This document shows positions 22,870 through 33,625 of a DNA stretch of 64,000 bases, in pieces. A model generated the notes under the pieces. The model did no database searches. It was not told the DNA's origin and saw only the letters and a list, made by a program, of their open reading frames with translations. The first letter of the stretch is position 1; the number at the start of each line of letters is the position of its first letter. Made by a program: the position numbers and the translations under genes. Location: contig JACEFZ010022396.1 of the NCBI GenBank assembly GCA_014155875.1, positions 1 through 64,000 of the forward strand. The letters are read 5' to 3'. This DNA is from Cepaea nemoralis (lineage: Eukaryota > Mollusca > Gastropoda > Stylommatophora > Helicidae).

Positions 22870-23340
22870 TCTGGGATTCGAATCGATGTAAGGACAACAA
22901 CTACTGGTTATGATCAAAGGGTGGTTGCATTTTGAGTCTGGGATTCGAATCGGTGTTTAGACAACAGCTATTGGTGATGATCAAAGGGTGGTCAAGCAGT
23001 GGTCAAGTGAGGAAATTTTAGGGAAAAGTAGGTGTAGTGCTATGGTGATGATCAAAGGGTGGTCAATAGTGGTCAAGTAGTGGTCAGGTGAAGAAATGTT
23101 AGGGGAAAGTAGATGTAGTGATATGGTGATGATCATAGGGTGGTCAAGCAGTGGTCAAGTGAGGAAATTTTAGCGGAAAGTATGTGTAATGATATGGTGA
23201 TGATCAAAGGGTGATAAAGCAGTGGTCAAGTGAGGAAATTTTAGGGGAAAGTAGGTGTAGTGATATGGTGATGATCAAGAGGTGGTAAAGTAGTGGTCAA
23301 GAGATGGTCAAGGAGTGGTCAAGTGACAATTTAAATTGTA
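22870..23340 (+). repeat. Two-stage minisatellite (~65 and ~72 bp units)
   Basis: First, GTCTGGGATTCGAATCG...GATCAAAGGGTGG occurs twice (about 22870 and 22935). Then units starting TGATGATCAAAGGGTGG recur at about 22976, 23043, 23125, 23196 and 23266, each containing CAGTGGTCAAGTGAGGAAAT and GTGTAGTGATATGG. The ends decay into GTGGTCAAG subrepeats that continue to about 23410. Confidence 0.85.
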
Positions 23341-23569
23341 AAGTACGATGTGCGTAAGACTATGGTAGTGGTTAAAGTGATCGATAATGTTGTCAAGCAG
23401 TGGTCAAGTGGGTGAGTGACCACTTACATTGTAGAGGAGGATGTACTTATAACTATAGTAGTGGTGGTTGGTTGCTGATGGTCGTGAAGCTGTGTCTAGA
23501 TAGTGATTGGTCTGAAGAGGGAACCCATTCCACTACTGTTACCAAAACTCCTACCAATACTACTGTCAC

Positions 23570-23702
23570 CACAACAACTACACAACCACACACATACAGA
23601 CAACAACAAATACACACTTGTAAATACAGACATGAACAGTGACAAAGACACACACACAAATACTTGTACATACAGACATGAACAGTGACAAACGCATGCA
23701 CG

Positions 23703-23736
<34 letters not shown>

Positions 23737-23866
23737 TTTGTACATATAGACATCACGAGTGCACACACACACAAAGACAGACACATAAATACTTGATACA
23801 CACATACAGACAAGTACACACACATCTCCTACCATTACTACTGTCACCAAAACATCAACTATACAC

Positions 23867-23913
<47 letters not shown>

Positions 23914-24170
23914 GACAACCACACTCGTACAAACAAGAACAAGGACAGGCATGAACAGTGACAAATACACACAAACACAACCACACATACAGACAAGAAC
24001 AAAGACACATACACACCTGTACATGCAGACATGAACAGTGACAAACACACACAACCACACACACGTACAGACACACTTGCACATACAGACAAGTACACAG
24101 ACACACAAGTACAGACAAGACATAAACACACACACACACACCCATATCCTCTTCCTTGCCCACAAGAGCA
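23570..24170 (+). repeat. CA-rich compound microsatellite with higher-order units
   Basis: (CA)n tracts are interleaved with near copies of TACAGACATGAACAGTGACAA (about 23625, 23670, 23945, 24025), giving an irregular unit. A CGCGCGCG-CACACA tract at about 23701-23736 and a pure (CA) tract at 23870-23912 are alternating purine-pyrimidine sequence able to adopt Z-DNA. Open frames here (Val/Cys-rich or Thr/His-rich) are artefacts of the repeat. Confidence 0.9.
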
Positions 24171-24529
24171 GACACAAACACTTGAAAAATACACAAAGAG
24201 ACGGCGCACAGCCTTCTTGTTAATCGACGCGGATGTCCGAGAAAACATCCTAGTAGTAGAGTTGGCGGGTCCCTACAGCACCATATGCAAAAGTCATTAA
24301 GTGGACGGTCGGTAGCGTGAGTCATTGCTCGCGTGGAGTCGGATGGGCAGTTGCGTGAGAAAAGCAACACACGGTTTCGTCAGCGGCCGCGTACGGGAAA
24401 AGTCAATAGTAATAATAATAGTAGTAGTATGTGAGGAGGCTCCTCTGTGGCGTTTTGAGATGTTACCAGTAAAACCTTGGCAGTGATATGAATGGGGTGA
24501 TCATAATAGTCATGGTAATGGTAGTACAC

Positions 24530-24563
24530 ACACACGCGCGCACAGAGACATCACAAAAACAAA

Positions 24564-24611
<48 letters not shown>

Positions 24612-24612
24612 C
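24530..24612 (+). repeat. (CA)n microsatellite
   Basis: A nearly pure AC repeat of about 45 bases, preceded by ACACGCGCGCACAGAG. No coding meaning. Confidence 0.9.
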
Positions 24613-25139
24613 GTACAGACAAAGGTATAGTTGAGAAAGTGAGTTGATCCACAAAACCAAAGACAGATCTGCGGAGAGTCATGAACGCCTACGTCAGTCG
24701 GCACGGCACTTGATGATGATGATACACAGCTATAACCAACTTATCACAGTATCCGACTAAGCCTTTCTCACCATCATAGTGCAGAGATGTGATCACCAAT
24801 GCTAGTCGAGGAAGTCGTATCTGTATGTAACAGCTATCAGGTCATACAGCGACGAGTGGCTAATGCATGTTATCAGATGTATAATATTACACACGAACAC
24901 AACAAACTGTCCCGACTCAACCTTAGGCAATGCATGTAACATGACATGTCACGTGTCCACTGTCATAACCAGCGACGTTATCACGTAGCAAATTAGACAT
25001 CTACACGATCATTACCTCTCTATGCGTCCATACGTGTCGCTACATCATTCCCCAGAAACCCATTTCGAAGACCAATATATGTTTGTTCAGTGTGCCTACT
25101 CAGTGCCACACTTCACAACCAGAGAAAAGGCACCTTCTA
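24613..25139. other. Intergenic, no gene seen
   Basis: Mixed-composition sequence without recognisable features between two repeat arrays. Confidence 0.4.
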
Positions 25140-25930
25140 TGTACCATTTCAACCGTCAAATAAGACAATATGTTATACAAAGTATTGAAATTATTAGTCA
25201 AATACAGAAATACCTCGTCCAAACGTATAAAATGTAGGAACATTTGGTAACCTATTTGTAAAAATATCAAAGTAGGAAACTTTGTTAATCAAATAGAAAA
25301 AAATATATTGACCAAGTAACGAAATATCTCCACCAAACTTATGGAAAAATAGGAAACCTTGTTAACCAAAGAGGAAAAAGCTTGGCCAAGTAAGACAATT
25401 TGTTAACCAAAATAATAAAAATATTGACCAAGTAACGAGATATCTCCAAACTTATGAAAAGTATGAAACATTTTTAACAAAATGTGAAGAAAATATCGTC
25501 CAAAGAGAGAAATATTTCAACTAAACTTATAAATAGATCAGCAAAACTTATCAAAAGAAAAGAAAAGTGTCAGCCAAGTGGGAACAAGTTATGCCAAATA
25601 CAGAAATATCTCAGCCAAATATATGAAAAGTAGGAAACTTTGTTTGACAAAAAGTGCACTGTAACAGTCAAATAGGAAAATATGTTAGTCAAAGGGATAT
25701 TTTTATTTTTTTTTGTCAACGAAAGAAATACATAGGCCAACTTTATAAAAAGTCGGAAACTTTGTTAACCAAGTGTGAACAAAATATCGCCCAAAGAGAG
25801 AAATATTTCCACTAAACTTATAAATAGGTCAGCAAAACTTATAAAAATAAAATAAAATTGTCAGCCAATCTAAGAAATAGGTATGGAAAAGTAAGAACTA
25901 TGTCGACCAAACTAGGAAAAACTGTAGCTT
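25140..25930 (+). repeat. Degenerate AT-rich satellite-like array
   Basis: Phrases such as CCAAACTTAT, GTAGGAAACTTTGTTAACCAA, GAAATATCTC and AAAGAGAGAAATATTTC recur irregularly through about 800 bp. AAACTTATAAATAG-GTCAGCAAAACTTAT appears twice (about 25520 and 25815), roughly 295 bp apart, so a longer period may overlie the short one. No coding frame. Confidence 0.65.
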
Positions 25931-26740
25931 CTGTAGTTATGTCAAACGTGTCTTGACCTTTTATCTGAAAAGCCGTTATCAATGTCAGCACTTTCCCGGT
26001 TTTACATTACCGAAAGCTTCAACTTATCATTCCAGCGTACCTGCTACAGAAGCACTTATACAGACTAATCACTCATCTCTCCACACTCTTGGTTTTTTTG
26101 TCTTTCTAACACAAAATGGCTCTGCCTCTCATGGATAGCTTCACAACTTTTCCATGTCACACCACCAATAACTCAACATCTTCGTTGTACATGAGCTCTA
26201 ATGAAACAGTCATAACAACATGTATGGCAATGCAAACTGTGGCTCCACCTGGGATAGTTTCGATATCATTCGAGTATTCGTCAGCAAAGATCCATTTCCC
26301 AGGGCTGACATCTTCAACTTTCTATACCACATCTTATTCTAACATACACTTTACATGAAATTTCCCAAATTTGGGATCTATTAAAAAATACGTAATAGAA
26401 TGAGATACACAAAGACAACAAGACCATATGATACAAAACAACCCACAAACCAGACTTAGAACTAGACTCACTACCATATCAGATGAACCTATCCAATCCC
26501 AAAACAACCAAATAAATCAATTTGATTATTGCTCGCTGGAATCTAGGCGGCCTGGTGTGCCTTGCCAGTGAGAAGACCTGATAGTTCGGGACCACATCGA
26601 TTGACGAACGTCAGTCGCGGCGATCGGGCAAATCTTGAGCTACAGCCTACGATGGGTGACGTTATAGTATTCTGTTGTGATAATTTGGCTGTGTCCAGCG
26701 TGTGCCGCGTGGTCTAGTGTTTACACACCCACTTCACACG
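25931..26740. other. Intergenic, no gene recognised
   Basis: A plus-strand frame at 26116-26358 of 80 codons (Ser/Thr-rich) is not recognised and may be chance. The last 5 bases (26741-26745) form the left TSD of the inverted LTR pair. Confidence 0.35.
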
Positions 26741-26745
26741 CCAGT

Positions 26746-27849
26746 TGTCAGAGTCTAGAAAGGGGACCGTGATGCAGTGACATCGTTACGCCCGCCAGGC
26801 GTCTTAGGTCCCAGCAGGGATGCAGTAACTTCGTTACGCCGCCAGGCGAGTGGTAGTTACCTGCCTGCAAGATCGCTGGCTGACGAGCGACCAGCGGTCA
26901 GGCAAGGACGACGCAAGACGCACGCATGCCTCGTGAAGCCACCTCAGGTGGGAGGCAAGTTGCGAACTAGCGGCAGACAGCTCTGGGACACGGACTTGGA
27001 CGGACGCATGATGAGAGAAAGGCGTTGTGTGGTTTCTGTGCCTGAAAGTCGAGTGTCTGGACATCTTGAGAGAGAGACTTGTGAGCTGTATTGTGGATGT
27101 AAGTGTATTGAAGTATCAAGTATATATTGTTGTGATCATCGTACTGTATATGATCTGTAAATAAATCCATTGAACGGTGTGTCGTTGAGTCTTACGTCAA
27201 ATCACGTTGTACTTGTACTGTCTCACATGTGTTAGGTTAGCGAGCCAAGTTCAGCCTGAAGGACAAAAGGACAAATGTCAGGGTCTTAACCCTGACATGT
27301 GTGGACGTGGGGGCTCGTCCGGGATGGACATGTCAGGGTCTTAAACTTGGCTCGCTAACCTAACACATGTGAGACAGTACAAGTACAACGTGATTTGACG
27401 TAAGACTCAACGACACACCGTTCAATTGATTTATTTACAGATCATATACAGTACGATGATCACAACAATATATACTTGATACTTCAATACACTTACATCC
27501 ACAATACAGCTCACAAGTCTCTCTCTCAAGATGTCCAGACACTCGACTTTCAGGCACAGAAACCACACAACGCCTTTCTCTCATCATGCGTCCGTCCAAG
27601 TCCGTGTCCCAGAGCTGTCTGCCGCTAGTTCGCAACTTGCCTCCCACCTGAGGTGGCTTCACGAGGCATGCGTGCGTCTTGCGTCGTCCTTGCCTGACCG
27701 CTGGTCGCTCGTCAGCCAGCGATCTTGCAGGCAGGTAACTACCACTCGCCTGGCGGCGTAACGAAGTTACTGCATCCCTGCTGGGACCTAAGTCGCCTGG
27801 CGGGCGTAACGATGTCACTGCATCACTGTCCCCTTTCTAGACTCTGACA
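26746..27849. mobile_element. Inverted LTR pair around a tRNA-Pro primer binding site, with 5-bp TSD
   Basis: Two copies of one LTR face each other: 26746-27297 (plus) and 27331-27849 (minus). Outside is CCAGT at 26741-26745 and again at 27850-27854. Both outer ends are the same LTR terminus (TGTCAGAGTC). Between them, 27308-27325 reads TGGGGGCTCGTCCGGGAT, complementary to tRNA-Pro. The arms differ at only a few positions over more than 500 bp. Normal LTR elements have LTRs in direct orientation and carry genes; here there are none. Open frames in each arm merely read through the LTR. Confidence 0.85.
27308..27325 (+). other. Primer binding site complementary to tRNA-Pro
   Basis: An 18-base match to the PBS used by proline-tRNA-primed retroelements, including murine leukaemia virus. 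It lies 10 bases past the TGACA end of the left LTR, in its orientation. The match concerns the host tRNA and does not imply relation to any particular virus. Confidence 0.85.
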
Positions 27850-27854
27850 CCAGT

Positions 27855-28043
27855 GATCCGGAGTTTGTTTCTGGATCCGGTCAAGGATATGTACTACTGA
27901 CGAGCTCAAACGAGGGCGAAACTCGAGTCTAGTGCTTCTGCGTTGACATGGATAGGCCTTAGGTTCATACCAGAATGCGATCACCGTTGCCAGTAGTGGG
28001 TTGTGCTCAATATTTAAATCTCAAATCCCGAAACCAAATAAAT
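27855..28043. other. Spacer between the inverted LTRs and the orphan ORF1
   Basis: No gene seen. It lies downstream of ORF1 on the minus strand and may be its element's non-coding continuation. Confidence 0.35.
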
Positions 28044-29480
28044 CTATTCTACAGAGGTCTGGCTGGACATTGTTTTCCCTTTGATTTTCTTGGGTTTCTT
28101 GTTTTCCTTTTCTTGCATGCACCTTTTGTATTCCTTTCGTCTGAGTTCATCAATTATTGCCGATTCTAGGCACTCCTCCAGGGTAGGTGCAGGTGGATCC
28201 ACTGTTCCGTCGACATAATACCACTCTTCCCCCTCTTCAGATGTCTGCTGGGATTTTGGTTTCCTCTTGAGTGTCTCGGGCGTCGTAGTTGGGCTGCTGG
28301 CTTTAGCTTGCTGTTCCGGCTCGGTCTTTTGTTGGGTTTCATCTTGCGACTTCTCTGTGGTCTTTTTCGTTGCTTCTGCTGGTTGGATTTGGATTAGATC
28401 CATTTCGGTTCTTAGCACTTCTCTCTCTGCCTTGATGTCTCGTAGAATCTCATCATTCTTCTTTGTCCTCTGCGCCATGTGCTCCATCTCTTGTTTGATG
28501 TTTTGCTGGCTCTCTTTTATTTCAGCAAGCAGTTTTTCATTGTCGCTGGTTGGTGCCAGTGTTTGCAGTATCTTGACTTGTTTCTTTAACTCATCAATAT
28601 GGATTTTCAGTTGTGATCTTTCAGCCTGCGAGATGCCTGTTGCTGTCTCGGAACTCCACATTGCTTCCTTATATGGTGTCTTTGTGGTAGTTGCGATCTT
28701 TAAGACGTCTCTTTGTCTTTGGAGGTATAGACAGCCCAGGTATCTTGCTCCGTGCTCACCCAGGCAGTTGGAGCACATTATTTTATTGTTGGATGTTCGG
28801 AAGTCCGTGTCCAGCTTGGCCAGCTGACACTCATTGAAGGCGTGTTGATTGGCGCAGTATCGGCAGATTTCCGTCTTACTGTGACATGTTGCTCTGCTGT
28901 GGCTGGCCCTCTGAACATTGATCGCTTCTTGGAATGAATCCTTCAGGCTGTTGTATTTTCTTGTTTATTGGTGTGGTATCTGGCTGCCCTCAGTCGTCAC
29001 CACTGCCAGCGTCGTAGGGATATTTGAGTACCTTAGAATCTGCTCCGCCTTCAAGATTCGGATATGGAGATTCTCTTCTTGTAGCTGCTTCAGGATGTCT
29101 TCATCTGACAACTCGACTTGAATACGTTTGACAATCCATCTTACTGTCTTTGAGTCGGTGTTTCCGACTCTGGTGTCTTTCTCCTCCTTCTTCTCAGCTG
29201 TCTTAGCTCTTGTCTATGGTGGGCTGTCGTCGATCTTCCTCATGATAGCTTCAGTAGTATTTGTATGTTTAGGTAATTTGCTGTAGCTCGCAGGTGGGTT
29301 CTCTCCGCTCCTTTCTTTACAGTTTTGGCAGCTCCCGCGCTGCCCTTCTAGTGAGTCTGTTGATTTTTGTCACGTGACATTTTTTCTCCTCCGTGTACGG
29401 CTTCTTGAACTGTTCAGGTAACTTTTTCTTGATAGCGCTTGCAGTTGCGAATGCGATGTTGCTTACCTTGATGGGGGATT
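28044..29480 (-). pseudogene. Orphan LINE ORF1 (gag-like, zinc knuckles), I-superfamily type
   Basis: The longest open part is 28044-28778 (about 244 codons); upstream remnants in the same sense extend it to about 29480. The upstream part has RIQVELSDEDILKQLQEENL and SNIPTTLAVVTTEG, an RNA-binding-like fold of LINE gag proteins, before a stop. CRYCANQHAFNEC and CSNCLGEHGARYLGC are two CCHC-like knuckles, and SHSRATC is the broken first one. The C-terminal half is a charged coiled coil (QLKIHIDELKKQVKILQ). No ORF2 follows. It would bind element RNA. Which LINE family it belongs to cannot be said. Confidence 0.65.
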
Positions 29481-30646
29481 ACTTAAGTACCAGGGGGGGG
29501 GGGGGGGGAATTTGTCAGGGAAAAATAACCTACACTGTCTAGTAGTCCATTTGTAGATGTAAACCTAGCCGTCTAACTTTCCAATTCCCACTCCTTGGGT
29601 GGTATCAAGGCCAGCTAATTACACCTTTTTTATCGAGCCATTTGCAGATGTACTCTTGGATATTCATGGGCTTAATCTTTATTTCAGCCATATAGATTTT
29701 GTCCCGAGTCAATTGCTGACAAGTTGTGGTCTCGGTCAGAGATCAACAATCGTCACTTCTGACAAATTGGGGTTGCCCACCAGTGATAGTAGACAACTTT
29801 GTGGCACGCCCCTTCCCCCACTTCTGACAACCATTCAATTCTTTACTTCTAAGTTGATTTCCTTCATAATTTTAAGACTTGATTTTGAATTGTTATAAGA
29901 AACAGAACACAGTCACACGGTTCCTACACCACACTACATGTCTTACGCATGTGAAACTTGAAAGTCACGGAATCATAGTGTACTGGTAATGCACAACGGT
30001 ATTTACCGTTACCTTCTGCAGGTTTGTCTAATGTATAAAATCAATAGACAACACACAAAACATTCCGAATTCGGTCTTGTCTAACCTGCTTCCTCAGCGG
30101 TGGTTATTGTTGAGATCCGTGGTTGTTATGACTGTTAGTCCTAATTTGTACTGGTTTTATTGGTTCTGCTCTGTTCGTCGGATAAAGTTATTTTGTGCTA
30201 TCTGGTTATTTTCTGTCTTATGCTGGTCCTGATAAAGACCGGTCCTTGGTCGGGCCTACTAGGTGCCGCAGTTGTTGGTTTCTTTCTCTATTAGCACTAC
30301 TACGTGCTTGTTGTTTCTTGTGTTGTCCTCACCGGGGCTGGTCCCGGTCATGTTCAGTCCTTATAAGGACTCGATGTAGGCAAAGGCAGAGAGTCCAAGT
30401 GCAGTCTCAAGTTCCCCCCCCCCCCCCCCCCCCCCGCGGTCAGCACCCCGTCCTCCTCTACGTTCGCTTTCATGATTTCGTCATCGGTGTATGGGTTGGT
30501 GCAACAACAAGACGGTCCGGTCTCCCTGTCAGTCCCGTTCAGGAGCCCTTCCAGAAAAGCCAACTCACCAGCCTGCCACTCACCCCGCCACACTCAACTG
30601 TCCCTCTCAGGACAGCCAGGGCATCCATTAAAAAAATATAAATACA
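29481..30646. other. Intergenic with homopolymer tracts
   Basis: A G-tract at about 29490-29508 and a C-tract at about 30414-30435; both are prone to slippage and assembly error. No gene recognised. A GC-rich part (30195-30640) has a frame of about 148 codons split by the C-tract that I do not trust. Confidence 0.4.
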
Positions 30647-31313
30647 CTAGACGACCCGGCCCGGCTTCGCCCAGACACTGGTGGGGAGCGTCTCATTTAA
30701 TTCATATAAATAGTAATATAAGCTCCCGTTCCCGGAAATATGGCGAACAGATTGGGAGAGAACAATCTTCATTCCAATAACTAAATAGGGCAACCTGAAA
30801 CTACTGAACGTAATCTTACCAAGATATCACGAAAACCCAATAAATAATGGGATGACTGTGGCAAATTCACAAGATATTCAACTAACTTTCTCGCCAAAAA
30901 AAAGTTACATTATTCAGTACATACGTCGAAGAGAAATAAAAAGATTAGTTAGAACATTTTCACATACCTAAAATAGATGCATTATTTTTATGAGAACTTT
31001 GAAGATGCCTTAAAGTTTTTATCACTTTATTTATAACTGATGTGACTGTAAATAACTTCTTTAAACATTTTATAAAACAAAAAATACAACAATTATTTAA
31101 ATTGCATAATATAGCAATTCTACTCAAAGTAATGTCCCAGGATATAACTTTTGTTTCTTAAGTTAAGTCCCCTTGCAATATTTTAATTAATGTTAAATTT
31201 ATTACGTAAAAATTGTTTTTAAACTAAATAACTATGCCAGTTGGCTCCGCGGGAATGAGAACATCTGTACAAAATTTCATCTCAATCGGATGGACCGTTC
31301 GGGAACACATAAA

Positions 31314-31364
<51 letters not shown>

Positions 31365-31631
31365 CATTACTGTTCATAACTAATTTCTGGTTTAATCAGA
31401 GAGTGAGTTCCCTTGGAGCAAGATGGCGGGCCACAGGCGGGCCTGTTTCTGAAGCTCGTAATGCCTTTTTATTTCGTGCTTGAGGAAAAACTGTTGATTT
31501 TAAGTTCACAAAATATGTTAGTTGGCTCCCCGGGAGTGAGAGCAACACCTGTACAAAATTTCATCTCAATCGGATGGACCGTTCAGGAACACATAAAGGA
31601 CAAACAAACAAACAAACAAACATTCTCTTTA
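30647..31631 (-). mobile_element. Helitron-like non-autonomous element, minus orientation
   Basis: The minus-strand 3' end reads GGGCGAAGCCGGGCCGGGTCGTCTAGT, ending in the CTAG expected of Helitrons (CTRR) with a GC-rich stem before it and T after. The opposite end carries GAACGGTCCATCCGATTGAG then ATGAAATTTTGTACAG, a phrase widespread in invertebrate Helitrons. That phrase occurs twice inside (about 31264 and 31555), so an internal duplication or nested copy exists. A (CA)n tract interrupts it at 31317-31361. No Rep/helicase coding. Confidence 0.55.
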
Positions 31632-31832
31632 TCTATCTATATAAAATGCGATGTATGTCTGTTTGTAAGTATGCATGTTATTTATGCGTTCGCGAACGGT
31701 CCATCCAATTGAGATGAAATTTTCTACACGTCTTCTTCTCATTCTGGTGCTGCCAACTGTCATAGTTTGTTAGTGTACAAACAGTGAGGGAGGGCGAGAC
31801 GGAGGGAGAGACGGACGGACAGGTAGGCAGGC

Positions 31833-31892
<60 letters not shown>

Positions 31893-31926
31893 CCCCGCCA
31901 GGGACTGGGCGAAGCCGGGTCGGCTA

Positions 31927-31927
<1 letters not shown>
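31632..31927 (+). mobile_element. Short Helitron-like element, plus orientation
   Basis: It starts TCTATCTATATAAAATGCG after an A and ends GGGCGAAGCCGGGTCGGCTAG before a T, which suits Helitron insertion between A and T. Inside, GAACGGTCCATCCAATTGAG is the shared Helitron phrase, and (GATA)n occupies about 31832-31890. It abuts the minus copy head to head. Confidence 0.65.

Positions 31928-32003
<76 letters not shown>
31928..32003. repeat. (TA)n microsatellite
   Basis: About 38 TA dinucleotides directly after the Helitron-like 3' end. Tyr/Ile frames across it are spurious. Confidence 0.95.
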
Positions 32004-32011
<8 letters not shown>

Positions 32012-32053
32012 AATATATAGAAGTTAGCAAAGTTAGATGGTCTTCCCTGTTCT

Positions 32054-32914
32054 TCATATGAACTGTCTGGCCAGCTGCTGTATTACTGGGTTGCTGTTTG
32101 TGTGCAGGCACTCCCTCATTGTCATTGGGGCCTTAGTTTGGATGAAGTAATCTCTTAGATCCCTTCTTTCATTACTGTACTCGCTGCAATATTTGTATGA
32201 TATTCACTGGCACAGGAACGGAGCATAATGGGGATGACCCGTTGCTGTGAAGTTGGAACTGCGACTAACTAACTAACTAACTAACTAACTCGCTGCAAGT
32301 TAATAAGTAATGTTCAATGGTGTTGACTTCTAGGCATGTTCTGCAGTATGGGTTTTCTCTTGTGTCTTTCCAATTTCCAGGTCTGATTCTCCACTGCTGT
32401 CTGTGTGCTGGTGCTTTAATGTTGGCCTGACTTGTGGTTTGTAGCTGGGTTCACCCAGTACTTGGTATGCATGACGACCTTTAGCGCTGTCTCGCCACTG
32501 TTTCTTCCATTCTTGGAGTATGTAGTTTTTTATGATGCTCTTTCCTTCTACTTTTCCTAGGCCGGCGCTGATTTTATTACTGCTGGTTAGTCCTCGTTTC
32601 GCCGCTCTGTCTGCTTGTTCATTTCCCGGGATACCCCTGTGAGCTGGTATCCATCCGATGGTGACTTGGCATCCCATGTACCTGAGGTTGGTGGCTGCCG
32701 CTAGTATCTCTTCTTTTATGTCGGGTCTGTTACCTCTAGTGAAGTTCCCGAGCGTTCGTACTGAGGACAGGGAGTCTGTCAATATACATAGTCTCAGTGG
32801 TGGTTTTTTGGCTGCAATCTCCAGCCCTTTCATTATGGCTACCAGTTCGGCCGTGCATACTGCTGTCTGGTCTGTTAGTTTGAACTGTCTCTTCATCTTC
32901 CAGTCTGGGACCAC
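32054..32914 (-). pseudogene. E: RNase H and C-terminal CCHC
   Basis: TAVCTAELVAIMKGLEIAAK carries the catalytic Glu, CILTDSLSSV the Asp, and GWIPAHRGIPGNEQADRAAK the His/Asp block. A frameshift near 32385 leads to the C-terminal CRTCLEVNTIEHYLLTC knuckle, which is cut just past its last Cys by the 98-bp B insertion. The frame resumes with NERRDLRDYFIQTKAP and stops at 32054. Confidence 0.75.
32190..32287 (+). mobile_element. 98-bp B-type LINE 3' end with (AACT)n tail
   Basis: Flanked by ACTCGCTGCAA at 32179-32189 and 32288-32298 (11 bp). It ends in six or so CTAA repeats. Only 3' UTR is present: extreme 5' truncation. The AACT tail matches the B copy ending at 45002. Confidence 0.7.
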
Positions 32915-33617
32915 TACTCCTTCCCCACCTCTCCCTGTTCGTTCTTGGACCCGTCTGTGTATATTATGAGGTTGTCCTTACTGATTTCTTGTATGTACGC
33001 CTCGGCCGCGTCTCTTGCATCTGTGTCCTCCGTGTCCTTGGTGATGGTTTTTGCCAGATTAGAGTCTGTGAATGGGACTGTTAGTTCCCATGGTGAGATT
33101 GTTGGCTTGAACCGTCTTGTCTGTTTCAGGGTTTCTGCTAGCTCGATTTCTTCCTTCATCTTCTCTGCTGCTTCCCACCCTGCCGGTCTTTGCAGTTTTA
33201 CTATTGGGATGCCTCCCCATTTGCTACGGTTGACACTAAATGTTTGGTATCCAGGGTGGTCTTCGTCTTGTACTGCCTTTAGCCAGTAGTTATACGTCAG
33301 CTGTTTACGTCTCAGACTCAGTGGTAGTACACCCAGTTCTACCTCCATGGCTTCTTTGGATGTCCCTTTTCCAGCTCCAAGGATGGTGTTTAACGCTTGG
33401 GTCTGTATGGTGTCTAACCTCCTTTTGTTGGCTTCTGATGCTGAGTCGTAGACAATGCTGCCATATTCTAGCTTGCTTCTGATAAATGCTTTGTAGAACA
33501 TCAGCATTGTTTTGGTGTGGGCACCCCATCCGTTTCCTTTTATCACCCTCAGTATGTTGCTTGCTTTCTTGCATTTTTCTAGTGTCTGAGCTATATGTTT
33601 TGACAATTCATCTGTTC
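32914..33617 (-). pseudogene. E: RT thumb and RNase H N-terminus
   Basis: HIAQTLEKCKKASNILRVIK and FYKAFIRSKLEYGSIVYDSA are the RT thumb/connection region of I-superfamily LINEs. NLIIYTDGSKNEQG near the end is the first RNase H Asp motif. The upstream end (33618-33660 in the open frame) is MITE sequence. Confidence 0.8.
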
Positions 33618-33625
33618 GTCTAGGG

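Noticed and set aside
23496..24370. Cys/Val-rich frames of 100-200 residues suggestive of membrane or metallothionein-like proteins
   Set aside because: They translate the (CA)n tract; all frames of such a repeat stay open.
27308..27325. Evidence of a gammaretrovirus because the PBS equals that of murine leukaemia virus
   Set aside because: The PBS only reflects the host tRNA-Pro 3' end; no gag, pol or env of retroviral type is nearby.
26777..27818. Identical 127-residue frames on opposite strands that look like a duplicated gene
   Set aside because: They read through the two inverted LTR copies, show no known domain and no codon signature; LTR identity explains the conservation.
30195..30641. 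148-residue Arg/Ser/Pro-rich frame
   Set aside because: It crosses a C-tract of unstable length and shows no domain; likely chance in GC-rich sequence.
31760..32111. Tyr/Ile-rich frames
   Set aside because: Translation of (TA)n and (GATA)n microsatellites.
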